A stretch of 13,021 bases of DNA from Thermodesulfobacteriota bacterium (GTDB taxonomy: Bacteria; Desulfobacterota; BSN033; UBA1163): positions 1 to 13,021 of the forward strand of contig JASEIE010000079.1 of NCBI GenBank assembly GCA_030024065.1. The letters are read 5' to 3'. A model generated the notes under the pieces. It was given only the letters and a program-made list of their open reading frames with translations. It did no database searches and was not told the DNA's origin. This document shows positions 7,730 to 13,021 of the stretch, piece after piece. Within the stretch, counting starts at the first letter, position 1; every line of letters starts with the position of its first letter. The translations under genes were made by a program, and so were the position numbers.

Positions 7730-10267
7730 ATGAGCTTACAATATACCCCTTATTTGATTCCTCTCATCACAGCCGCTGCCGTATCGGCAGTGATCGCTGC
7801 CTTCACCTGGAAGCGCCGGCATGCACCTGGCAAAACCCCTTTTGCGCTCCTAATGTTCGCAGTGGCAGAGTGGTCGCTGTCATATGCCTTTGAACTGGGA
7901 AGCGTTCACCAACAGACTAAACTCCTCTGGGCTACTTTGAAATACCATGGAGTCGTCGTCGTGCCGGTGGCATGGTTCATTTTCACCCTAAAATATACTG
8001 GACACGGGCACTGGTTAACGCTCCGTAAAAGTATCCTCCTTTTATTATTCCCTTTTATCACACTAACATCCGTATGGACGAACGATCTTCACGGTCTTTT
8101 CTGGAGTAATCTCCGGTTAGACACGAGCAGGCCATTTTCTGTCCTGGTCGAGTCCTTTGGCCCCTGGTTCTGGATACATGCTTTATATTCCTACATACTG
8201 CTTCTTCTCGGCACGATCCTTCTTGTCAGGGTCTTCCTCCGTTCCCCTCATCTGTTCCGTGGCCAGACCGGTGGTCTGCTGATCGGTGTGCTAACACCCT
8301 GGACAGGAAACGCTCTCTATCTCTCCGGCCTGAACCCCTTTTATAATGTTGACCCGACACCATTCGGCTTTACCTTAACGGGCCTGATGTTTTCCTTGAG
8401 CCTCTTTCATTTTCGATTTCTGGACATCGCCCCAATGGCACGGGATGTCGTCATCGAAAACATGAATGATGTCGTGATCGTGATGGATCATCAGAACCGT
8501 ATCGTGGATGCCAATCCTGCTGCGCAACAAATCATCAGTCACTCCGTCTCAGAGGTTATTGGTCAAACGTCTGAAAGGGCATTATCCATCTGGCCCAACC
8601 TGGCCCAACGGTGTTGCCATGTCGAAGAGGGAGACTCGGAGATTACCCTGGGAGAAGGTGAGACGAAGCGTTATTTTGACCTGAAAATCTCGCCTCTCTA
8701 TGACAAAGGCCATCGCCTCAGAGGTCGTTTGGTCGCACTGCATGACATCACAGAACGAAAACAGGCGGAAGAGTTTCTGAAAAATGCCCATGACAAACTG
8801 GAAATACAGGTCCACCTACGAACCCTCGATTTATTAGAAACTAACGAAAAGCTGAAACAGGAAATCGTGGAGCGCGAGCGAGTGGAACACGCCCTCAAAG
8901 AGAGTCTGATGTTAATTGGCCGGGCAAAACGGGAATGGGAATCCACCGTTGATTCGCTTCCTCAGCTTATCTGTCTGATTGACAATCGAGGGTGCATCCT
9001 CCGCACCAACCGGGTGGTGGAACGATGGAACCTTGGGCAGGTTGTAACGGTCAAGGGGAAGAAGATACATGATCTATTTCATCCCAACTGTTCTGATCCG
9101 GATTGCTATCTGGAGAATTTCTGGACACGAGCTTGGGAAGAGCTGACCCATGGCCAATCTGCTGAATGTGAGGCTGAGGACAGGACCATGCAACGTTATC
9201 TTCATGTTCACATTCGGCCGACCTCCACTCAAACCTGCAGGAAAGGTGAAGCGGTAGCCAGCTACGCGGTGACGATTGTCAACGATATGACCGAACGCAA
9301 ATGGGCCGAGAAGGAGATCTCAGACCTTGAGGAACAGCTTCGCCAGTCCCAGAAGATGGAAGCCATTGGCCGATTGGCAGGTGGCATTGCCCATGACTTC
9401 AATAACTTGCTGACACCTATCGTGGGATATTCACAACTGACGATAGGCATGCTTGCTCCCGGTGATCCGATGCGGGAAGATCTTCAGGAAATTCAGAAAT
9501 CTGCCGACCGTGCCGCAAAACTCATTCGCCAACTGATGATCTTCTCGCGGCGTCAAACGCTGAAGCCCCAGGTGATTAATCTCAACGACATTTTGCTCGA
9601 CCTTGGGAAAATGGTCCGCCCTCTCATCAATGAAAGCATTGAGCTTATCATTCTTCCTGCACAAGACCTTGGCTCTGTGATGGGGGATCCAGGCCAGTTT
9701 GAACAGGTGCTCATTAATCTCGTTGTCAACGCACGGGATGCCATGCCCAGCGGAGGCAAACTTGTCCTCGAAACATCCAATGCGATACTCAACAATGATG
9801 ACATTTGTAAACATACGGGGATGGCTCCTGGCAATTATGTGATGTTAGCTGTGAGCGACACGGGAATCGGAATGAACGAAGAGGTCAAGGCCCACATCTT
9901 TGAACCCTTTTTTACAACAAAGGAAGTGGGCAAAGGAACAGGGCTTGGGCTCTCAACCGTCTATGGAATCATCAAGCAGAGTAACGGTTACATCCTCGTC
10001 TACAGTGAACCAGGCCAGGGGACTACTTTCAAGATATATCTCCCCCGTTTGGAAGAAGAGGCCCTTCCCCTCCCCCTTCGGGATGAGATCGGTTATATGC
10101 CCAGGGGAGATGAGACTGTGCTATTGGTTGAGGACGAACCACTGGTTCGGGGTTTTACGGCCCGTGTCCTTCGAGAACAAGGCTATGTTGTGCTGGAGGC
10201 AGGGAATGGCCATGAGGCCTTGCAGACTGCAAAGAGATACAGAGGGGGGGAATTCATTTTCTTCTGA
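7730..10267 (+). CDS. Membrane hybrid histidine kinase, 7TM-PAS-PAS-HisKA-HATPase-REC, frame broken in REC
   Basis: The 845 readable residues begin with a seven-helix membrane sensor (about 5-232) containing WTNDLHGLFW (116-125), a hallmark of the histidine kinase N-terminal 7TM family. Then come PAS (about 235-345, ending HDITERKQ), a coiled coil (345-398), a second PAS (400-525) with H451-x2-C454-x4-C459, and HisKA (AHDFNNLL, H555). HATPase follows with N667, D710 and G2 GKGTGLGL (734-741). The receiver starts at about 795 with VEDE but is lost after residue 838, where the frame runs to a premature TGA. The rest, including the phospho-acceptor Asp, continues in another frame to 10476. Restoring the frame gives about 915 residues, the normal length. 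The start follows AGGAAA (7716-7721) with 8-base spacing. The transmitter itself is intact, so kinase activity may survive without the receiver. Confidence 0.88.
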   Translation: MSLQYTPYLIPLITAAAVSAVIAAFTWKRRHAPGKTPFALLMFAVAEWSLSYAFELGSVHQQTKLLWATLKYHGVVVVPVAWFIFTLKYTGHGHWLTLRKSILLLLFPFITLTSVWTNDLHGLFWSNLRLDTSRPFSVLVESFGPWFWIHALYSYILLLLGTILLVRVFLRSPHLFRGQTGGLLIGVLTPWTGNALYLSGLNPFYNVDPTPFGFTLTGLMFSLSLFHFRFLDIAPMARDVVIENMNDVVIVMDHQNRIVDANPAAQQIISHSVSEVIGQTSERALSIWPNLAQRCCHVEEGDSEITLGEGETKRYFDLKISPLYDKGHRLRGRLVALHDITERKQAEEFLKNAHDKLEIQVHLRTLDLLETNEKLKQEIVERERVEHALKESLMLIGRAKREWESTVDSLPQLICLIDNRGCILRTNRVVERWNLGQVVTVKGKKIHDLFHPNCSDPDCYLENFWTRAWEELTHGQSAECEAEDRTMQRYLHVHIRPTSTQTCRKGEAVASYAVTIVNDMTERKWAEKEISDLEEQLRQSQKMEAIGRLAGGIAHDFNNLLTPIVGYSQLTIGMLAPGDPMREDLQEIQKSADRAAKLIRQLMIFSRRQTLKPQVINLNDILLDLGKMVRPLINESIELIILPAQDLGSVMGDPGQFEQVLINLVVNARDAMPSGGKLVLETSNAILNNDDICKHTGMAPGNYVMLAVSDTGIGMNEEVKAHIFEPFFTTKEVGKGTGLGLSTVYGIIKQSNGYILVYSEPGQGTTFKIYLPRLEEEALPLPLRDEIGYMPRGDETVLLVEDEPLVRGFTARVLREQGYVVLEAGNGHEALQTAKRYRGGEFIFF
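10244..10250 (+). other. Poly-G (G7) tract at the receiver-domain frameshift
   Basis: Seven consecutive G residues lie exactly where the reading frame of the receiver domain is lost. One extra G (G8), two fewer (G5) or a -1 ribosomal slip would join the upstream frame to GIHFLLTDVVMPQMGG downstream. It may be a sequencing or assembly error, a disabling mutation, or a slippage/phase-variation site. The sequence alone cannot decide. Confidence 0.7.
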
Positions 10268-10272
10268 CGGAT

Positions 10273-10476
10273 GTGGTGATGCCCCAGATGGGAGGAAAAG
10301 AGCTAACTGACCAACTCAAAACCCTGTTGCCGGAAATCAAGGTTCTCTTCACTTCAGGCTATACGGATAATGTTGTTCTCCAGGGGGGCTTGCTCGATCC
10401 GCATACTGATTTTCTTGAAAAACCTTTTTCACCATTTGACCTGGCCCGAAAGGTGCGTGAGGTGCTGGACCGTTAA
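10273..10476 (+). pseudogene. Detached C-terminal part of the receiver domain of the preceding kinase
   Basis: The ATG-initiated frame gives 67 residues (MVMPQMGGKELTDQL...). It is the back half of a receiver domain: the switch Ser in LFTSGYTDN, the conserved Lys in FLEKPFSP, and the final helix ending VREVLDR. Homology actually extends upstream in this frame to about 10252, where IHFLLTD supplies the phospho-acceptor Asp (codon 10270-10272). It is therefore a fragment of the kinase, not an independent gene. There is no ribosome binding site of its own. It aligns closely with the receiver of the kinase at 3145-5919. Confidence 0.85.
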
Positions 10477-10494
10477 ATCAAGATGGGGAGGTTG

Positions 10495-10618
10495 GGAAAT
10501 GAGGAGACGAGGAGATGGGGAGATAGGGGGATAAATCAAATGCGGAATTCGGAATGCGGAATATGGTAAGAGATGGGGAGATAAATCAATGCTGATTTCG
10601 GAGTGCGGATTGCGGAAT
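10495..10618. repeat. Purine-rich repeats and left inverted repeat of the second four-helix-bundle unit
   Basis: GAGATGGGGAGATA occurs at 10512-10525 and 10570-10583. Each copy is followed by ATAAATCAA(A)TGC and then by runs of TTCGGA/TGCGGA words. The stretch 10594-10611 (GATTTCGGAGTGCGGATT) is the reverse complement of 11021-11038 at 17 of 18 positions. No reading frame of interest is present. The layout mirrors the repeats around the gene at 2408 but with completely different sequence. Confidence 0.75.
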
Positions 10619-10651
10619 AAAATTAAATCTATTCAATGAAAACATTTAAGG

Positions 10652-11014
10652 ATGGATATGGAAAAGAAGGATCTTAAAGAAAGAACAAAACATTTTGCAT
10701 TGAAGGTTATTAAAGTTGTTGAAATGCTGCCTAGGGGTAGGATAGCAGATATCCTTGGGAGACAACTGTTACGTTCAGGCACCTCTGTAGGAGGCAATTA
10801 TCGGTCTGCCTGCCGAGCCAAATCAACAGCAGATTTTATTTCTAAGATGGGTATTATTGAAGAGGAAGCGGATGAGACAATCTATTGGATGGAACTTCTT
10901 ATTGAGGCTGGTCTGGTTCGCAAGGATGATTTAATTTCCCTTTTAGATGAAGCAAATCAAATTTTAGCGATAACTATATCTTCAATCAAAACAGCACGGA
11001 GAAGTGAGAAATGA
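10652..11014 (+). CDS. Four-helix-bundle protein, second subtype (S23 / IVS-type family)
   Basis: The 120-residue all-helical protein shows the family core LLRSGTSVGGNYRSACRAKS (39-58), ADFISKMGIIEEEADETIYW (60-79) and MELLIEAGLV (80-89). It is a different branch from the copy at 2408: the two share the fold but little sequence. Its function is not established; relatives include rRNA intervening-sequence proteins, and the accessory protein Avd of diversity-generating retroelements has a similar fold. The upstream AAGGA (10648-10652) fits the second ATG at 10658 (5-base spacing) better than the ATG at 10652, so the protein may be 118 residues. Its stop overlaps the first ATG of the next frame (ATGA, 11011-11014), allowing translational coupling. 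It lies between inverted repeats at 10594-10611 and 11021-11038. No reverse transcriptase is nearby. Confidence 0.9.
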   Translation: MDMEKKDLKERTKHFALKVIKVVEMLPRGRIADILGRQLLRSGTSVGGNYRSACRAKSTADFISKMGIIEEEADETIYWMELLIEAGLVRKDDLISLLDEANQILAITISSIKTARRSEK

Positions 11015-11244
11015 AAAGAGAATCCGCAATCCGAAATCCGCAATCCGAAATTTACGTCAGAGAAATCATGACACCCCGGGAGGCGGCTGAATATCTCAGC
11101 GTCCACGTCCGGACCATCTACCGTCTGGCAAAGAACGGTGACATTCCGGGCCGGAAGATCGGAGGAAGCTGGCGATTTAAAAAAGATGCACTTGACGAAT
11201 GGCTCACAGTGAGAGAAAATCCAACCTTAAAAGGTGAAAATTAA
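11011..11244 (+). CDS. Excisionase-type helix-turn-helix DNA-binding protein
   Basis: The domain from T21 to about residue 65 ([20 protein letters not shown], then [19 protein letters not shown]) is the MerR-like winged HTH of the excisionase family. In chromosomal settings these are usually small regulators or adaptor proteins. Two starts are possible. ATG 11011 has GGAGA (10998-11002) at 8 bases and couples to the gene before it, giving 77 residues. ATG 11068 (codon 20) gives only the conserved domain but has a weak ribosome binding site. Residues 5-14 of the long form ([10 protein letters not shown]) are translated inverted repeat, so the long N-terminus is probably secondary. Its end overlaps the GTG, and lies 1 base before the ATG, of the kinase that follows, so the two are likely co-expressed. 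It is the only evident DNA-binding protein in the window. Confidence 0.85.
   Translation: MKRESAIRNPQSEIYVREIMTPREAAEYLSVHVRTIYRLAKNGDIPGRKIGGSWRFKKDALDEWLTVRENPTLKGEN
11021..11053. repeat. Right inverted repeat of the second four-helix-bundle unit
   Basis: The sequence is a doubled AATCCGCAATCCGAA word ending in ATTT. Positions 11021-11038 pair with 10594-10611 at 17 of 18 bases. It begins 6 bases after the four-helix-bundle stop and lies inside the 5' part of the HTH reading frame. Confidence 0.8.
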
Positions 11245-11245
11245 T

Positions 11246-12790
11246 ATGGAAAATAAGATTCTTGTGGTCGATGACGAGAGAGACATCAGGGATTTTCTCT
11301 TTAAGGCCCTTACCCGGGTTGGCAGATTTCAAGTAGAGCTGGCCGAGAACGGAGTGGAAGCCCTGAAAAAAATGGAGAATCAGAAGTTCGATCTGGTCGT
11401 GACGGATCTGAAAATGCCGGCCATGGATGGCCTCCAGCTCGTGACCGAAATCTCCAGTTCCAGACCTGAAATCCTCACTGTTTTGATGACCGGGCATGGA
11501 ACCATTGACTCAGCCCTGGAGGCGATGAAGCGGGGAGCCAGTGACTATCTCACAAAACCCCTCAATCTGGAGGAAACCATCCTTCGCCTCAAAAAAGTGC
11601 TTGAAGGGAAACAGCGGTTTGTGAAGCTTAAAGATTACACCGACCAGCTCGAAAAAGCCAATCAGGAGCTGAGGAGGATTGACGCCATCAAATCCGAATT
11701 CGTCTCGGTCGCCTCCCATGAGCTGAGGACCCCTCTTGCGTCCATTAAGAATGCGATCCAGCTCATTTTGAGCGGAAAGACCGGTCAGATTAATGAAAAC
11801 CAGATAAAGTTTCTCTCCATGGCTGAAAGGAACATCAATCGCCTTACGAACATCCTGAACAACCTCTTGAACCTTTCACGAATTGAGTCCGGTAAAACCG
11901 TGATGAATCTTGAGGAATTGGTTCCTAAAGCGATCATCGAGTTTATCCTCTCCTCCCTCAAGCCCCAGGCGGACGGAAGATCCGTTAAGCTCAGAATAAA
12001 CCTCCCGGAAGGCCTTCCCTCCGTTTACGGGGACCGGGAAAAGGTTGAACAGATTTTGACGAATCTGGTTGGAAATGCAATCAAGTTCACCCCTGAAGGC
12101 GGTGAGATCACTGTCTCGGCTAAACCATCTGTCGAAAATGGAAGGATGGTGGCGTTCTCGGTAAGCGATTCAGGGGGCGGAATTCCGGAGGACCAACTGG
12201 AAAAAATATTTGAAAAATTCCATCAGGTGGAAGATTCGCTTCACCGGTCGACCAGCGGGACAGGCCTTGGGCTGGCCATCACAAGAGGATTGGTGGAAGC
12301 CCACCAGGGAAAGATCTGGGCGGAGAGCGAATTGGGAAAGGGAAGCACTTTCACCTTCACCCTGCCCGTCTCTGAAAGAGAAAGAAGGGATGCCAATTTT
12401 CGTTTTATTCTGGACAGGGAATTTCAGCGCGCCCAGGAAAACCAGACCCCTCTCACCCTCTTTCTTGTTGAGGTACTGAATCAAAGGGAAGAGGTGGAAG
12501 ACGCCTTGATGGAAGAACTGGAATCGAAGATCACACAATGCTTTTGCAGAAAATCAGATATCCTGCTAAAAAGGAGAAGGGAAAAGATATTGGTGGCTCT
12601 GTGCGAAGCCGATCTGAAAGGGGCAGAGGCGATCCGTCAGCGGATCGACGAAGGGTTTCAAAAAAGCCCGACAAAAGACCGCAGTGGGCCATTGGCTATC
12701 AAAATTGGAACAGCGACCTATCCTGAAGAGGCTCTCTCAAAGAGGGAACTCTTCAGAAAGGCAAAAGATCATTTGAGGAGGGCTCTGTGA
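11246..12790 (+). CDS. REC-HisKA-HATPase kinase with degenerate GGDEF-like C-terminal domain
   Basis: The ATG at 11246 follows AAGGTG (11231-11236) by 9 bases and gives 514 residues. A GTG at 11234 would add four; numbering here counts from that GTG. An N-terminal receiver has D13/D14, D58 (VVTDLKMP) and K108. A linker coiled coil (130-153) leads to HisKA with H162 in SHELRTPL. HATPase has N281, G1 DSGGG (D312) and G2 SGTGLGLA (341-348). Residues about 386-518 follow the diguanylate cyclase pattern ([47 protein letters not shown]). RRREK replaces the GGDEF signature, so c-di-GMP synthesis is unlikely. The receiver-first order suggests activation by another kinase, perhaps one of the hybrid kinases here. 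The protein has no membrane segment. The upstream HTH gene is adjacent and probably co-transcribed. Confidence 0.9.
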   Translation: MENKILVVDDERDIRDFLFKALTRVGRFQVELAENGVEALKKMENQKFDLVVTDLKMPAMDGLQLVTEISSSRPEILTVLMTGHGTIDSALEAMKRGASDYLTKPLNLEETILRLKKVLEGKQRFVKLKDYTDQLEKANQELRRIDAIKSEFVSVASHELRTPLASIKNAIQLILSGKTGQINENQIKFLSMAERNINRLTNILNNLLNLSRIESGKTVMNLEELVPKAIIEFILSSLKPQADGRSVKLRINLPEGLPSVYGDREKVEQILTNLVGNAIKFTPEGGEITVSAKPSVENGRMVAFSVSDSGGGIPEDQLEKIFEKFHQVEDSLHRSTSGTGLGLAITRGLVEAHQGKIWAESELGKGSTFTFTLPVSERERRDANFRFILDREFQRAQENQTPLTLFLVEVLNQREEVEDALMEELESKITQCFCRKSDILLKRRREKILVALCEADLKGAEAIRQRIDEGFQKSPTKDRSGPLAIKIGTATYPEEALSKRELFRKAKDHLRRAL

Positions 12791-12808
12791 TTCAGACATT
12801 AGCCCATA

Positions 12809-12827
12809 CCTGCCTACCGCAGGCAGG
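12809..12827. repeat. Short hairpin-forming palindrome
   Basis: CCTGCCTACCGCAGGCAGG forms a 7-bp stem with a 5-base loop, starting 18 bases after the kinase stop. There is no following T-run, so an intrinsic terminator is not supported. It is more likely part of an intergenic repeat. Confidence 0.5.
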
Positions 12828-12857
12828 GACTGCAGACAATAGACTGAAAGGGAGGAA

Positions 12858-12929
12858 ATGGCCAGAGATTACACAAAGATAAAGGCATGGCAGATAACAG
12901 TGGAACTGGCACTCTTGATGGTCTCGTAA
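12858..12929 (+). pseudogene. Truncated 5' stub of a third four-helix-bundle (S23/IVS-type) gene
   Basis: A good Shine-Dalgarno sequence (GGGAGG, 12850-12855) precedes a 23-codon frame beginning MARDYTKIKAWQITVELAL. This matches the usual N-terminus of the same family (compare FQDLIVWQKAH in the copy at 2408). Similarity stops at about codon 18 to 20. The following bases, TGATGGTCTCGTAAAAAGTC, lead into the dispersed repeat at 12952, and the frame ends at once. Upstream, ACTGCAGACAATAGACTG is a small direct-repeat patch (AGAC words) like those beside the intact copies. The match is short, so the assignment is moderate. Confidence 0.55.
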
Positions 12930-12951
12930 AAAGTCTGAAAAGGCGATTATC

Positions 12952-13021
12952 TGTCATTCCTGCGCAAGCAGGAATCCAGTATTTTCATGTAGTTAGAATT
13001 CTCTGGATTCCCGTTTTCACG
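12952..13021. repeat. Dispersed palindromic repeat element, cut by the window end
   Basis: TGTCATTCCTGCGCAAGCAGGAATCCAG matches in structure the left half of the element at 7553, with a CCTGCgcaaGCAGG hairpin and GAATCCAG. CTGGATTCCCG then appears in inverted orientation, and the window ends before the expected GGAATGAC. ATCTGTCATTCCTG is shared exactly with the first copy. The repeat may extend left to about 12914, where it joins the broken four-helix-bundle gene. Confidence 0.7.

Noticed and set aside
9900..10310. A 136-codon plus-strand frame overlapping the end of the membrane kinase
   Set aside because: It is an out-of-frame reading of the HATPase and receiver region; the kinase frame carries all the motifs there.
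10652..11014. Avd accessory gene of a diversity-generating retroelement
   Set aside because: The fold family is related, but no reverse transcriptase, template repeat or variable repeat was found in the window.
11011..11244. Phage or integrative-element excisionase
   Set aside because: The HTH belongs to that family, but no integrase or attachment site is present and the gene is tied to a signalling kinase, so a chromosomal regulator is more likely.
12400..12790. Active diguanylate cyclase domain
   Set aside because: The GGDEF/GGEEF signature is missing (RRREK at the expected place), so catalysis is not supported.
12809..12827. Intrinsic terminator after the last kinase
   Set aside because: The hairpin is sound, but it is followed by GACTGCAGAC rather than a T-run.

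Overview
This 13-kb window looks like accessory or sensory chromosome of an anaerobic Deltaproteobacteria-type organism (Desulfobacterota sensu lato). That placement is an inference. It rests on large PAS/GAF hybrid kinases with the AHDFNNLL H-box, a CoxL/HcrA-like molybdenum hydroxylase, several four-helix-bundle (S23/IVS-type) genes, and dispersed GTCATTCC...GGAATGAC repeats. No rRNA or tRNA gene, CRISPR array, reverse transcriptase or recognisable transposase was seen. All supported genes are on the + strand.

Layout. 1-70: two copies of a hairpin-forming palindrome. 85-2376: molybdopterin-binding subunit of a xanthine dehydrogenase-family hydroxylase; its FeS and FAD subunits are not in the window. 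2383-2910: a four-helix-bundle gene enclosed by a 27-bp inverted repeat and followed by a CT-rich tandem array. 2917-3144: AT-rich regulatory region with a good sigma-54 -24/-12 candidate. 3145-7416: a two-gene operon of a PAS-GAF-GAF hybrid kinase and a GAF-GAF protein with a four-cysteine tail. 7553-7670: dispersed repeat. 7730-10476: a 7TM-PAS-PAS hybrid kinase whose receiver domain is broken by a frameshift in or near a G7 tract. 10495-11053: a second four-helix-bundle gene with its own, unrelated inverted repeats. 11011-12790: an excisionase-type HTH gene overlapping or abutting a REC-HisKA-HATPase protein with a degenerate GGDEF-like tail. 12809-13021: the 5' stub of a third four-helix-bundle gene, followed by another dispersed repeat that runs off the end.

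How the parts may work together. Three histidine-kinase genes, all linked to receiver domains, and an orphan GAF sensor sit side by side with no classical DNA-binding response regulator. The only DNA-binding candidate is the small HTH protein. This suggests a phosphorelay or signal-integration cluster acting on targets elsewhere, the first operon probably being sigma-54 dependent.

The most unusual signal is the recurring four-helix-bundle gene module. Two intact copies are each bracketed by short inverted repeats whose sequence is private to that copy. In one the repeats supply the Shine-Dalgarno sequence, start codon and stop codon. In the other the repeat is read through into the next gene. 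A third copy is truncated. This looks like a small mobile or recombinogenic unit of unknown mechanism.
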